From: DATKWD01 sp963704815
GTDB taxonomy: Bacteria; Actinomycetota; Acidimicrobiia; Acidimicrobiales; Salinilacustritrichaceae
Assembly (NCBI GenBank): GCA_963704815.1
Contig: CAVPHU010000006.1
Coordinates: forward strand, 16,003 to 80,002
Direction of reading: 5' to 3'
Length of the DNA: 64,000 bases
Shown here: piece after piece, positions 31,454 to 40,170 of the stretch
How positions within the stretch are numbered: the first letter of the stretch is position 1
Layout of the letters: each line of letters opens with the position of its first letter
The notes under the pieces: generated by a model
The model's database searches: none
What the model was told of the DNA's origin: nothing
What the model saw: the letters and a program-made list of their open reading frames with translations, nothing else
Program-made: the position numbers and the translations under genes

Positions 31454-32530
31454 TCAGTCCAGCACTGACCCCAGACACGACCACGACTGGGGTCGGGCTC
31501 CGAGCCCGGCCCCGGTGTCGGGGTTCCAGTACTCCGAGTGGCCCGAGCGGTGGACCCCGCGGCGCAGCGTCGCCGCGATCGAAGCCGCTTCGGGCCGCCC
31601 ACGCCGTCGGCAGGCCACCCACAGCAGATAGCTGAGCTGCGGCCAGCTCGGCCCCCGCCAGTACTGATCGGCGCAACGGACGGGTTCGTGGCGAGCCACC
31701 CCGCCCGGTCCGAACGGCGCACCGAACGACTCGTGAGCCACGAGGTCGGTCGCACGCGCCGCGAGGTGGTCGCCGTCCGCCACGAGGATCGCGAGATGGG
31801 CGTCGAGGGTCCGCACCGACGCTCCGTCGCGCGAGGAGTCGTCGACCCAGGTGCCTTCGTCGTCGGTGTGACGATCGCCGATGGCCACGGTGAGACGGCG
31901 CACGTCGGCGGCCAGCCCGCCGACGCCGATCGAGACCAGTTCGGCGGCGTTGAAGGCGACCAGGGCGTTGAAGCCGATGCTGCCGACCGAGAACGTCGGA
32001 TTCGCCACCGGCGCTCCCGACTCGTCGAACCGCAGCGATGCGACGAACCGGCCCTTGTCGGCCCGCCACCGCGCCACGTCGAAGGGCCCGACGTCGTCCC
32101 ATCGCGGCGAGTCGTCGCATCCCGATTCCCACGGGTGGAAGATCGGCACCAGCCCCGCCGGGGTCGGTGGCCGGTCGAGCAGGTGATGAACGGCGGCGGC
32201 GGCCTGCTCGACCAGGTCGCCGACCTCGATGCCGGATCGCACCAGCTCGGCGACCGCATGGCCGAACATCGGTGGCTGCGTGATCGAACTGGTGCCCGAC
32301 CGGCCCCAGAAGTCGGCACCGGCCTCGGGATCGCCGACGTACCGCATGTGGGGAACGAAGCCGGTCGAGCCCTGATCGGCGAAGAGCGAACCCAACTCGG
32401 CGACCGCCCGATCCGGCCGCCCGAGCCGCTGCCAGATCAGCGCGTGAAAGCACGAGTCCCAGAGCCATTGCCACGGGTAGGTGACGGCGTTCGGCGAGGT
32501 GAACCCGTCGACCCGCCAGTTCTCCTGCAT
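31454..32530 (-). CDS. MGH1-like glycoside hydrolase (glucosylglycerate hydrolase-like)
   Basis: The 358-residue protein has an (alpha/alpha)6-barrel glycosidase pattern related to GH63/MGH1 enzymes that cleave glucosylglycerate or mannosylglycerate. Typical motifs are YPWQWLWDSCFHALIW at the start, WRADKGRFVASLRFDESG, the central SVGSIGFNALVAFNAAELV, and near the end DQYWRGPSWPQLSYLLW and HSEYWNPDTGAGLG, which usually carries a catalytic acid. The ATG at 32530 leaves 36 bp to the divergent glycosyltransferase. The protein is slightly shorter than relatives, so the true start may be upstream or use a rare codon. The substrate is inferred from family. Confidence 0.75.
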   Translation of the reverse strand: MQENWRVDGFTSPNAVTYPWQWLWDSCFHALIWQRLGRPDRAVAELGSLFADQGSTGFVPHMRYVGDPEAGADFWGRSGTSSITQPPMFGHAVAELVRSGIEVGDLVEQAAAAVHHLLDRPPTPAGLVPIFHPWESGCDDSPRWDDVGPFDVARWRADKGRFVASLRFDESGAPVANPTFSVGSIGFNALVAFNAAELVSIGVGGLAADVRRLTVAIGDRHTDDEGTWVDDSSRDGASVRTLDAHLAILVADGDHLAARATDLVAHESFGAPFGPGGVARHEPVRCADQYWRGPSWPQLSYLLWVACRRRGRPEAASIAATLRRGVHRSGHSEYWNPDTGAGLGARPQSWSCLGSVLD

Positions 32531-32566
32531 GACCGCGAGCGCGGCTACGTTCGGCTCGCTCCCGAC

Positions 32567-33592
32567 ATGGCCACCATCGCGCTCGTCTCGTTCCGACTCG
32601 GCGGCACCGACGGCGTGGCCGTCGTCGCCGACATGTGGGTCCGCGCCCTCACCGATCTCGGGCATCAGGTCCGAACCGTCGCCGGCGCAGGCCCGGTCGA
32701 CGCGCTGGTACCCGGACTCGAGATCGGTGCGCCGGCCGCACCGCAGCGCGACGACCTCGAAGCGGCGTTCGACCAGGTCGATGTGGTCGTCGTCGAGAAC
32801 CTCTGCACGATCCCGCTGAACCTACCTGCGTCGCGTGCGGTGGCGGAGGTGCTCCAGGGACGGCCTGCGGTCCTCCACCACCACGACCCGCCGTGGCAGC
32901 GCACCCGATTCGTTCACGTCTCGGAACTCCCGCCGGACGACCCGGCGTGGCGACACGTGACGATCAACGACTTCACCCGGATCGAGTTCGCCGAGCGAGG
33001 GCTCGACGCGATCACGATCGCCAACGTGTTCGACACCGATCCGCCGACGGGCGATCGGGCAACGATTCGGATGGCGCTCGATGTCGCCGACGACGAGGTG
33101 CTGTGCGCTCATCCGGTCCGCGCCATCGAGCGCAAGAACGTGCCCGCGGCGATCGCCCTCACCGAGGCGATCGGCGGCACCTACTGGCTGATGGGACCGG
33201 CGGAGGACGGCTACGACGAGACGCTCGGACGGCTCTTGTCCCAGGCGGGCTGCCGGGTGATCCACGCCATCCCACCCGGGTCGATGGCCGATGCGTACGC
33301 GGCCTCGGATCTCGTGCTCTTCCCCTCGACATGGGAAGGCTTCGGCAACCCACCGATCGAGGCGGCCATCCACCGACGTCCCGCGGTGGTCGGGCACTAC
33401 CCGGCCGCGCAGGAACTCAGGGCCCGGGGGTTCAGCTGGTTCGACCCCGACGACGTCGCCGGCGTCGCCGGCGCCCTCGCCGCCCCCGACGCCGGGCTGC
33501 TCGAACGCAACCGGCAGCTGGCCGTCGAGCACTTCGGCATCGACCGGCTCCGAACCGATCTGCGACGGCTCCTCGCCGAATTCGGAGGCTGA
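32567..33592 (+). CDS. Glycosyltransferase, GT4-like
   Basis: A 341-residue GT-B glycosyltransferase. The C-terminal nucleotide-sugar half has VLCAHPVRAIERKNVPAAI and the E-x7-E signature in FPSTWEGFGNPPIEAAIHR. The N-terminal half (VSFRLGGTDGVAVVADMWV) is the acceptor side. No membrane segments are seen. It diverges from the glycoside hydrolase with only 36 bp between, and the two may be involved in making and degrading one glucoside such as a compatible solute. That link is an inference. The long upstream extension in the same frame runs antisense to the hydrolase and is spurious. Confidence 0.87.
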   Translation: MATIALVSFRLGGTDGVAVVADMWVRALTDLGHQVRTVAGAGPVDALVPGLEIGAPAAPQRDDLEAAFDQVDVVVVENLCTIPLNLPASRAVAEVLQGRPAVLHHHDPPWQRTRFVHVSELPPDDPAWRHVTINDFTRIEFAERGLDAITIANVFDTDPPTGDRATIRMALDVADDEVLCAHPVRAIERKNVPAAIALTEAIGGTYWLMGPAEDGYDETLGRLLSQAGCRVIHAIPPGSMADAYAASDLVLFPSTWEGFGNPPIEAAIHRRPAVVGHYPAAQELRARGFSWFDPDDVAGVAGALAAPDAGLLERNRQLAVEHFGIDRLRTDLRRLLAEFGG

Positions 33593-33630
33593 AGTGGCGG
33601 GCGGCCACGAACCGGGGCACCCTTGGTGCG

Positions 33631-33903
33631 GTGGACGACGACGATCCGACCGACCCGGTCCTCATCAAGCGAGCCCAGGCGTCCCGCCTCGCCGACCTCG
33701 GACAACGCGTCGGCTACGGCCTTTTCGGGCTGGCCATCGTGCTGTTCATCGTCGGATTCGCCGTCGACTTCACCTCGACGCTGGTGTCGGTGATCGTGGC
33801 GGCGCTCGTGCTCGGCTCGGCCGTGCTCGCGCCGGCCATCGTGGTCGGCTATGGCGTCAAGGCCGCCGACCGGGAGGACCTGGGGCTCTCCGACGGCCAT
33901 TGA
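33631..33903 (+). CDS. Small two-helix membrane protein
   Basis: A 90-residue protein from a GTG at 33631 with an acidic start (VDDDDPTDPVLIKRAQASRLADLG), two membrane helices (GYGLFGLAIVLFIVGFAVDF and VSVIVAALVLGSAVLAPAIVVG) and a short C-terminal tail (KAADREDLGLSDGH). A GCACC-CTT-GGTGC inverted repeat sits directly before the start. It lies between the glycosyltransferase and a TetR regulator on the same strand. I recognise no family beyond small actinobacterial membrane proteins. Confidence 0.65.
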   Translation: MDDDDPTDPVLIKRAQASRLADLGQRVGYGLFGLAIVLFIVGFAVDFTSTLVSVIVAALVLGSAVLAPAIVVGYGVKAADREDLGLSDGH

Positions 33904-33970
33904 GGAGCTGCGCTGAGGGGCCGAGGATCGTCGTTCCCGGCACCTCTACCGCAGGTACTCTCACCGAGCG

Positions 33971-34558
33971 ATGACCGAACGACTGCCCGCCGCGCGCCGC
34001 CGGCGACAGCTGTTCGGTGTCGCCCTGCACCTGTTCGCCGAGCAGGGCTTCCACGCGACGTCGATGAACGACATCGCCGTCACCGCGGGCGTCACCAAGC
34101 CCGTCCTGTACCAGCACGTGCCATCGAAGCGGGCGCTGTACCTCGAGCTCCTCGACGACGTCGGCAACGATCTGCTCGACACGATCACCAAGGCCACCGC
34201 CGAGGCCACCAGCCCCTCGGACCAGGTCCGGCTCGGGTTCCGGGCGTTCTTCCGCTACGTGACCGACGAGGGCGATGCCTTCCGTCTCCTGTTCGGGAGC
34301 GGCACGCGACGCGACCCCGAGTTCGCCGAGGCGGTCGAACGGGTCGAGGACGCCATCGCGTCCACCATCGCCGAGTTCATCGTCGTCGACGGCCTCGATG
34401 CCGAGCGTCGCCTCCTGCTCGCCCTCGGACTGGTCGGCATGGCCGAGGCGACGAGCCGTCACTGGATGCGAGCCGGGACCGAGGGCGACCCCGACGCACT
34501 CGCCCACCAGGTGGCCGACCTCGCCTGGCACGGGCTTCGCGACATCCGCACCGACTGA
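33971..34558 (+). CDS. TetR family transcriptional regulator
   Basis: A 195-residue TetR-type repressor with the helix-turn-helix QLFGVALHLFAEQGFHATSMNDIAVTAGVTKPVLYQHVPSKRALYLELL and a C-terminal ligand-binding helical domain of usual size. It sits 55 bp upstream of an NADPH-dependent FMN reductase and a zinc alcohol dehydrogenase, which may be its targets. The ligand is not predictable from sequence. No clear operator palindrome was found upstream. Confidence 0.92.
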   Translation: MTERLPAARRRRQLFGVALHLFAEQGFHATSMNDIAVTAGVTKPVLYQHVPSKRALYLELLDDVGNDLLDTITKATAEATSPSDQVRLGFRAFFRYVTDEGDAFRLLFGSGTRRDPEFAEAVERVEDAIASTIAEFIVVDGLDAERRLLLALGLVGMAEATSRHWMRAGTEGDPDALAHQVADLAWHGLRDIRTD

Positions 34559-34613
34559 ACGAGGGAGTTGCCGCGCGATTGCCGGGGCCCCGAACCGTTC
34601 GTAGCCTGCGACC

Positions 34614-35171
34614 ATGGAAGCGCTCTCGCTCGTCGGCGTCGTCGGCAGTCTCCGATCCGCCTCGATCAATGCCCAGGTGCTGGAGGCGCTGATCGACCGG
34701 GCGCCGAACGGCGTGACCGTGCGACGCCTCGACATCGACGACATCCCGCTCTACAACGGCGACATCGAGGAGGTGGGCCACCCGGCGGTCGACCGCCTCA
34801 AGGCCGACATCGACGATGCCGACGGCCTGTTGATCGTGACCCCCGAGTACAACATGAGCACACCGGCCGTCACCAAGAACCTCATCGACTGGTTGTCCCG
34901 CCCGGTGCTCGAAGGTCCGATCAATCGCCAATCGGTGGGCCTGGTCGCGGCGTCACCGGGACGACGGGGCGGTGCCGGAGCCATCGACCACCTGTCACAG
35001 GTCCTGAGCGTGATCGCCCCCGGCTTCTTCGCGACCACGCTGTCGGTCCCGTCGTTCCGCCACCGGCTCGACGACGACGGTCGACCCGACGCCGAACTGA
35101 GCGCCGAGCTGACCGACTGGCTGGCTGCGTTCGCCGACTTCGCACGAGCGCGACACACCGCCGACGGTTGA
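34614..35171 (+). CDS. NADPH-dependent FMN reductase family protein
   Basis: A 185-residue flavodoxin-fold oxidoreductase. The FMN phosphate loop is LVGVVGSLRSASINAQVLEAL, and the isoalloxazine loop is LLIVTPEYNMSTPAVTKNLIDWL with the family's PEYN motif. The protein likely reduces FMN, quinones or chromate-like acceptors. It is positioned between the TetR regulator and the alcohol dehydrogenase, and co-transcription is plausible. The physiological substrate is unknown. Confidence 0.9.
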   Translation: MEALSLVGVVGSLRSASINAQVLEALIDRAPNGVTVRRLDIDDIPLYNGDIEEVGHPAVDRLKADIDDADGLLIVTPEYNMSTPAVTKNLIDWLSRPVLEGPINRQSVGLVAASPGRRGGAGAIDHLSQVLSVIAPGFFATTLSVPSFRHRLDDDGRPDAELSAELTDWLAAFADFARARHTADG

Positions 35172-35205
35172 TCCCGGAGCCGGGCCACGCGGCTACGTTC
35201 GGACC

Positions 35206-36306
35206 ATGCGCGCCGCACTGCTCGAAGCACCCAACGAACCCCTGACCATCGTCGACGACGTCGACCTCGACGACCCGCAGGCCGGTGAGATCGTCGTCGA
35301 CATCGCCAACTGCGGTGTCTGCCACAGCGACCTGCACTTCGTCGACGGCAGCCTGCCGGCACCGCTTCCCGCCATCCTGGGCCACGAGGCCGGCGGTACG
35401 GTGGCCGAGGTCGGACCGGGCGTCACCGACGTCGTCGTCGGCGACCGGGTCCTGCTCTCACTCCGCCCGCCCTGCGGCCGCTGCTACTGGTGTGTGCGCA
35501 ACGAGTTCTCGATGTGCGGGCCGGGATCGGCCCTGACCGCCGGGGTCTTCCCGGACGGCGGAACCCGCATCTCCCGCAACGGGCAACCGGTGCAGCGGGG
35601 CGGTGTGGTGCTCGCCGCGTTCGCCGAACAGTCGGTCGTCCCGGTCAGCGCAGCGGTGAAGATCCCCGACGACACCCCGCTCGAAATCGCCTCGGTCATC
35701 GGTTGTGCCGTGCAGACCGGCGTGGGTGCCGCGGTGCATGCCGCAGAGGTCCAGCCAGGCGACACCGTCGTGGTCATCGGGCTCGGCGGCATCGGCATCT
35801 CGATCGTGCAGGGTGCCCGCATCGCCGGAGCGGCTCGGATCATCGGCGTCGATCCGGTGGCATCGCGTCGCGATCAGGCCGAGCAGTTCGGGCTGACCGA
35901 TGCGGTCGACCCCGCCGATGGTGACGTGGCCGCCCAGGTGGTCGACCTCACCGGCGGAATCGGTGCTGACCACGCGTTCGAGGCGGTCGGCCGCGGCGAA
36001 CTCATCGAGTCGGCGATCAACGCCACCCGCAACGGTGGCGGCACGGTGATCGTGGGCGTGCCGGGGATGATGGACATGCTCAACCTGCACGCGCTCGGCT
36101 TCTGGTCGACCGGCAAGTCGCTGAAGGGCACGTTCCTCGGGGGCGCCAACCCTCACCGCGATTTCCCGATGTTGCTCGACCTGTGGCGGTCGGGTCAGCT
36201 CGACCTGGAAGCCATGGTGACGGCCAACCGCCCGCTCGGCGAGATCAACGAGGCCTTCGACGACATGAAGAACGGCGCCGGCCTCCGAACCGTCCTCACC
36301 ATCTGA
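35206..36306 (+). CDS. Zinc-dependent alcohol dehydrogenase (class III-like)
   Basis: A 366-residue medium-chain dehydrogenase. Catalytic zinc ligands are in ANCGVCHSDLHFVDG and LGHEAGGTVAEVG. The structural zinc site is PPCGRCYWCVRNEFSMC, with all four cysteines. The Rossmann motif is VVVIGLGGIGISIVQG, followed by an aspartate (GVDPVAS) that indicates NAD use. The length and the fourth-domain region (GRGELIESAINATRNGGGTVIV) match the class III/mycothiol-dependent-like branch used by actinobacteria for aldehydes or long-chain alcohols. It is downstream of the TetR and FMN reductase genes. Confidence 0.92.
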   Translation: MRAALLEAPNEPLTIVDDVDLDDPQAGEIVVDIANCGVCHSDLHFVDGSLPAPLPAILGHEAGGTVAEVGPGVTDVVVGDRVLLSLRPPCGRCYWCVRNEFSMCGPGSALTAGVFPDGGTRISRNGQPVQRGGVVLAAFAEQSVVPVSAAVKIPDDTPLEIASVIGCAVQTGVGAAVHAAEVQPGDTVVVIGLGGIGISIVQGARIAGAARIIGVDPVASRRDQAEQFGLTDAVDPADGDVAAQVVDLTGGIGADHAFEAVGRGELIESAINATRNGGGTVIVGVPGMMDMLNLHALGFWSTGKSLKGTFLGGANPHRDFPMLLDLWRSGQLDLEAMVTANRPLGEINEAFDDMKNGAGLRTVLTI

Positions 36307-36312
36307 CCCCAT

Positions 36313-36343
36313 CTGATCCCACCGGTCAGGGAGGTCGGATCAG
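36313..36343. terminator. Inverted repeat between convergent genes
   Basis: CTGATCC (36313-36319) pairs with GGATCAG (36337-36343), with a further ACC/GGT pair inside one mismatch. The hairpin lies between the alcohol dehydrogenase stop and the convergent acetyltransferase stop. There is no clear T-run. It is a plausible shared terminator. Confidence 0.4.
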
Positions 36344-36819
36344 TCGAGCCGCTTCTCGAAGAAGTGGGTCGGGTAGGGGTTGTCGTTGTAGCGGTCGATC
36401 TCGGCGTACCCACACGAGCGGTACATGGCGATCGCCTCGGGGAGGTTCTCGTTGGTGTCGAGCCGCACGAGCGCGTGGCCCAACGCGCGGCTTCGCCGCT
36501 CGAGTTCGGCCAGCAACGCAGCCCCGACGCCCTGACCACGCACGCTGCGGTCGACCCACATGCGCTTGATCTCTCCGACCCCCGGTTCGAGCGTGTGCAC
36601 CACGCCGCAGCCGACGGCGTCACCGCCGAGCCGAGCCAGCACGAACGATCCCTTCGGCGGTCGGAGCAGATCGGCATCGGACTCGATGGCACCGGCACCG
36701 TCGAACCCGTCGGGGAACCGCTGATCCAGCTCGTCGAAGTAGGAACGCACGGAGCGACGCGCGTCGGGATCGGTCGGGTCGACCTGTTCGAGCTCGATGC
36801 CGTCGCTCAAGGCCGGCAC
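36340..36819 (-). CDS. GNAT family N-acetyltransferase
   Basis: A 159-residue acetyltransferase fold. The acetyl-CoA-binding motif is VGEIKRMWVDRSVRGQGVGAALLAELERR (the RGQGVG loop binds the pyrophosphate), followed by LVRLDTNENLPEAIAMYRSCGYAEIDRYN, typical of the C-terminal half. The GTG at 36819 overlaps the end of the methyltransferase gene by 13 bases, and the two share a strand, so they are coupled. The substrate is unknown. Confidence 0.88.
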   Translation of the reverse strand: MPALSDGIELEQVDPTDPDARRSVRSYFDELDQRFPDGFDGAGAIESDADLLRPPKGSFVLARLGGDAVGCGVVHTLEPGVGEIKRMWVDRSVRGQGVGAALLAELERRSRALGHALVRLDTNENLPEAIAMYRSCGYAEIDRYNDNPYPTHFFEKRLD

Positions 36820-37616
36820 ACGATCTCGCCGTGCGGAACGAAGAACACGGCGTCGTCGTGGGCGGCCCACGCTCGGAAGCCCGCACCGAAGTCCTCGAGG
36901 TCGGCCGTCGTCGCGCACCCGTACTCGATGGCCTGCCGGCCGAAGGCCGACGAGGCCGACGACCGGTCCGCCCAGAGCTCGGACCACCACCCGCGTTCGT
37001 CGTCGGTGGCGAAGGCCCACATCGACCCCGAGGTCGTGACGTCGGTGAACCCCGCCGCGAGTGCCCAGGCCCGCAGCCATCGACCGGCGTCGGCCTGCGC
37101 ACGGTTGCGCGTCGTGACCTGGTGGTAGACCTCGTTCCAGCGATCGATTCCGGGTTCTGCTGGCCACCAGTGGAACGACGCGTAGTCCGCGTCCCGGCAG
37201 GCCACCACTCCCCCGGCTCGGCACACCCGTCGCATCTCCCGGAGGGCTGCGACCGGGTCGGACAGGTGCTGGAGCACCTGGTGGGCGTGCACGACGTCGA
37301 ACGTGTCGTCGTCGAAGTCGAGGGCATGGACGTCGCCCCGTCTGATGTCGGGATCGACGCCGGCGGCCGCGCAGGTCGCACGTGCGGTGGCGACGATGTC
37401 GTCGTTCATCTCGATGCCGACGACGTCTCCGGGGGCGACGATGGCGGCGAACTCGACCGTGATGGTGGCGGGTCCACAGCCGACGTCGAGCAACCGCTGG
37501 CCCGGCCGGAGGTGCGGTCGCAGGTAGGCAGCCGAGTTGTCCACCGTGCGCTGCGTGTGCGAGCGCAGCACCGCTGCATCGTGGCCGTGGGTGTAGGTGT
37601 CGGGATGGTCGACCAT
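36807..37616 (-). CDS. SAM-dependent methyltransferase (UbiE-like class I)
   Basis: A 269-residue class I methyltransferase. Motif I is LLDVGCGPATITVEFAAIV, motif II GIEMNDDIVATARATCA, motif III DFDDDTFDVVHAHQVLQHL, and post-motif REMRRVCRAGGVVACRDADYASFHWWP. It is from ATG 37616; a start five codons further upstream is possible. The second half (VTTRNRAQADAGRWLRAWAL) is typical of a large actinobacterial subfamily with unknown small-molecule substrates. It is upstream of and coupled to the GNAT gene. Confidence 0.88.
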   Translation of the reverse strand: MVDHPDTYTHGHDAAVLRSHTQRTVDNSAAYLRPHLRPGQRLLDVGCGPATITVEFAAIVAPGDVVGIEMNDDIVATARATCAAAGVDPDIRRGDVHALDFDDDTFDVVHAHQVLQHLSDPVAALREMRRVCRAGGVVACRDADYASFHWWPAEPGIDRWNEVYHQVTTRNRAQADAGRWLRAWALAAGFTDVTTSGSMWAFATDDERGWWSELWADRSSASSAFGRQAIEYGCATTADLEDFGAGFRAWAAHDDAVFFVPHGEIVCRP

Positions 37617-37699
37617 CGGGCGAGTCTCCCCCATCGACAACTCGACGTCAGGTCCATTCGTCGAAGCGCCGGCCCACGTCGATCGCTGGGTTCGGCCCC

Positions 37700-38173
37700 A
37701 TGGCATCCGGCCGGAACAGCCCCATGAAGCTGCTCGGTCCGATGGTCGCCGTCGGCGTCGGCGGAGCGCTCGTCATCAGCGTGCTGGGCGGCAGCAGCGA
37801 CACCTTCGGACCGATCGTCATCGTCGTGTTCGTCGCCGGCTTCAGCTTCCTCAGTTTCCGGTTCGCCGGTCGGTTGACGCGCGGCTTCAGCGGCCAGGAC
37901 GTCATCGAACGGGACGAGCCGGCGAGTGCGGTCATCGTCTCGATGGCCGAGACGGGCATGACGGTCAATCAGCAGCCGATGGTCTCGTTCGAACTGAGCG
38001 TGACCGCCTCGGACGGATCCACGTTCGAGGAGACGGTCGACCAGAGCCACGAAGCGGTCTCACATCACGACTTCCTCGCTCGCGCCGTGTCGGCAACCGG
38101 CGAGATCGACTCGATGTCCGAGACGGGTCAGTCAGCCACCGAGCCTGAACGGACGCCGCTCACGCATGGCTAG
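37700..38173 (+). CDS. Two-helix membrane protein of unknown function
   Basis: A 157-residue protein with two adjacent membrane helices (MKLLGPMVAVGVGGALVISVL and FGPIVIVVFVAGFSFLSFRFAG), followed by a beta-rich domain (PASAVIVSMAETGMTVNQQPMVSFELSVTASDG) of the kind seen in small proteins that regulate or chaperone extracytoplasmic partners. The end is acidic and overlaps the convergent acyl-CoA ligase stop by four bases. A start at the internal ATG (37724) is possible. No named family is recognised. Confidence 0.65.
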   Translation: MASGRNSPMKLLGPMVAVGVGGALVISVLGGSSDTFGPIVIVVFVAGFSFLSFRFAGRLTRGFSGQDVIERDEPASAVIVSMAETGMTVNQQPMVSFELSVTASDGSTFEETVDQSHEAVSHHDFLARAVSATGEIDSMSETGQSATEPERTPLTHG

Positions 38174-39711
38174 TCCTCTTGGGCGCCGTCGCGGAGGAAG
38201 CGGCGGAGGATCTTGCCGCTGGCGGACTTGGGGATCTCGTCGATGAACTCGACGAGTCGGATCTGCTTGTAGTGGGCCACCTTCTCGGCGACGAAGTCCT
38301 TGACCTCGTCCTCGGTGACGTCGCCGACGACGAATGCCTTCGGCAACTCGCCGGCCTCCTCGTCGGGGATGCCGATCACGGCCACGTCGGCGATCTTGGG
38401 GTGGGAGATGAGCAACGCCTCCAACTCGGCCGGCGGCACCTGGAACCCCTTGTACTTGATGAGCTCCTTGACCCGGTCGACGATGGCGATGTGGCCCTTC
38501 TCGTCGAACTCGGCGACGTCGCCGGTGTGCAGCCATCCGTCGTCGTCGATGGTCGACGCCGTGGCCGACTCGTTGCCGAAGTACCCCTTCATGACCTGCG
38601 GTCCACGCACCCAGAGCTCGCCCCGACCACCGGGCTCGGCGTCGTTGCCATCGGCGTCGACCAGACGACACTCGGTGTTGCTGATGGTGATGCCCGACGA
38701 TCCGGGCACGAAGTCGTCGGGCGGGGTGGCGTGGCTCACCGGTGACAGCTCGGTCATCCCGTAGCCCTGCACGACCGGGCAGCCGACCCGGGCGGCGGCC
38801 TCGAGGGCGAGATCGGCGCCGAGAGGGGCGGCGCCCGAGAACACCATCTTCAACGACGACAGGTCGAACTGGTCGACCGCCGGCTGCTTGGCCAACGCGA
38901 GCACCATGGGCGGCACGGCATAGAACCGGCTGACCTTCTCGCTCTGGATGAGCGTCAGCGCCTCGGCGAAGTCGAACCGGGGCATGGTGATGACCCGGAC
39001 CCCGTCCTTGAGCAGGGCGTTCATCAGGACCTGCATCCCGTAGATGTGGAAGAACGGCAGGGCGGCGATCGCCACTTCGCCGGGCTCGTAGACCAACACG
39101 TGCTTGCACTGTTCGATGTTGGCCACCAGGTTGCGGTGGGTGAGCATGACACCCTTCGACAGCCCGGTGGTGCCCGACGAGTAGGGCATCACGGCGACGT
39201 GGTCGGCGAAGTCGACCGGGACCTGATCGATCGGCTCGCCCATGAGGGCCGACAGTGGCGTCGTCCCGTCGACGGCGTCGATCGTGACGATCTCGGTGAC
39301 GCTCGTCCCCTCGATGGCGTCGCGCGCCACCTCGAGGAACATCTCGATGGTGACCAGGATCTCGGCCTTGGAATCCTGGAGCTGATGACGGATCTCGTCG
39401 GCGGTGTAGGACGGGTTGAGGGTGGTGTTCGTGGCACCGGCCAGGCACACGCCGTGGAAGACCACGGCGTATTCGGGGAGGTTCGGCGCCATGATGGCCA
39501 GCACGTGTCCCGGGCCGAAGCCCCGAGCCTGCAGCCCTCCGGCGAGTGACCTGACGGCCGCCTTCAACTCACCGAAGGTGTAGCCACGCCCGCTCGTGTC
39601 GGTGATCGCCGACTCGGCGGCGAGTTCGTCGGCCTTGCCGAGGACGTAGTCGGTGATCGAGATGTCGGGGATCTCGACGTCGGGGAGAGGACTCGTGATG
39701 ATGTTCGCCAT
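38170..39711 (-). CDS. 4-coumarate--CoA ligase family acyl-CoA synthetase
   Basis: A 513-residue ANL-superfamily enzyme that activates a carboxylic acid with ATP and CoA. The P-loop-like motif is MPYSSGTTGLSKGVMLTHRN, the adenylate-binding motifs are VVQGYGMTELSPVSHA and GWLHTGDVAEFDEKGHI, the hinge is KYKGFQVPPAELEALL, and the catalytic lysine is in IPKSASGKILRRFL. It is complete and typical of the phenylpropanoid-like 4CL group, so an aromatic or medium-chain acid is likely. It is transcribed alone. Confidence 0.92.
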   Translation of the reverse strand: MANIITSPLPDVEIPDISITDYVLGKADELAAESAITDTSGRGYTFGELKAAVRSLAGGLQARGFGPGHVLAIMAPNLPEYAVVFHGVCLAGATNTTLNPSYTADEIRHQLQDSKAEILVTIEMFLEVARDAIEGTSVTEIVTIDAVDGTTPLSALMGEPIDQVPVDFADHVAVMPYSSGTTGLSKGVMLTHRNLVANIEQCKHVLVYEPGEVAIAALPFFHIYGMQVLMNALLKDGVRVITMPRFDFAEALTLIQSEKVSRFYAVPPMVLALAKQPAVDQFDLSSLKMVFSGAAPLGADLALEAAARVGCPVVQGYGMTELSPVSHATPPDDFVPGSSGITISNTECRLVDADGNDAEPGGRGELWVRGPQVMKGYFGNESATASTIDDDGWLHTGDVAEFDEKGHIAIVDRVKELIKYKGFQVPPAELEALLISHPKIADVAVIGIPDEEAGELPKAFVVGDVTEDEVKDFVAEKVAHYKQIRLVEFIDEIPKSASGKILRRFLRDGAQED

Positions 39712-39732
39712 AGAGCCCCATGATGGCGCGGA

Positions 39733-40170
39733 TCAGCCGGGCGTGCTGGCAGGCACCGCCACCGTGACCGTCGAGCCGCCGTAGCCGTTGATCAGATCTC
39801 GGCCCTCCACCGTCACCTCGGGCACCCCGGCCGGAATCTCCACGACCGTGTCCCGAGTGAAGGGCTGCTCGGAGGCGTGGTCGTGGGCCAGCATTCGCAC
39901 GCCGAGTTCGTCACCGTCGGGATCGAGCACCCGCCACGCATCCGCGTAGCGTTCGGGTGAGTCGTACGGCGACGACAGGGTGGCCGCCACCCGGTACTCC
40001 TCGCCACCGAGCGGCTCGATCACGACCTCGAGCACATCGGGGAACCGCGGTTCGTCAGCGCTGTGCGCAGCCTCGTCGACCCCCGGGGTCGGTGTCGCCG
40101 TCCCACCGCACGCGGTGAGCAGCGCAACGAGCAGGACCGCGATGGACGCACCCGCCGACCTCACGATCAC
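39733..40170 (-). CDS. Lipoprotein of unknown function
   Basis: A 145-residue predicted lipoprotein. The GTG at 40170 overlaps the stop of the spermidine-synthase-like gene (GTGA), so the two are coupled. The signal peptide SAGASIAVLLVALLTACGG ends in a lipobox LTAC. The mature part (FPDVLEVVIEPLGGEEYRVAATLSSPYDSPERYADAWRVLDPDGDELGVRMLAHDHA) ends in a conserved-looking YGGSTVTVAVP strand and resembles uncharacterised lipoproteins of the DUF-type beta-sandwich kind. The function is unknown. The coupling suggests a role with the membrane protein. Confidence 0.78.
   Translation of the reverse strand: MIVRSAGASIAVLLVALLTACGGTATPTPGVDEAAHSADEPRFPDVLEVVIEPLGGEEYRVAATLSSPYDSPERYADAWRVLDPDGDELGVRMLAHDHASEQPFTRDTVVEIPAGVPEVTVEGRDLINGYGGSTVTVAVPASTPG

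Noticed and set aside
29944..32319. A 791-codon minus-strand open frame
   Set aside because: It lies opposite the DUF2510 protein and, in another frame, the glycoside hydrolase. Its sequence mirrors their codon bias and has no domains.
31538..32566. N-terminal extension of the glycosyltransferase
   Set aside because: It is antisense to the glycoside hydrolase; the glycosyltransferase fold starts at 32567.
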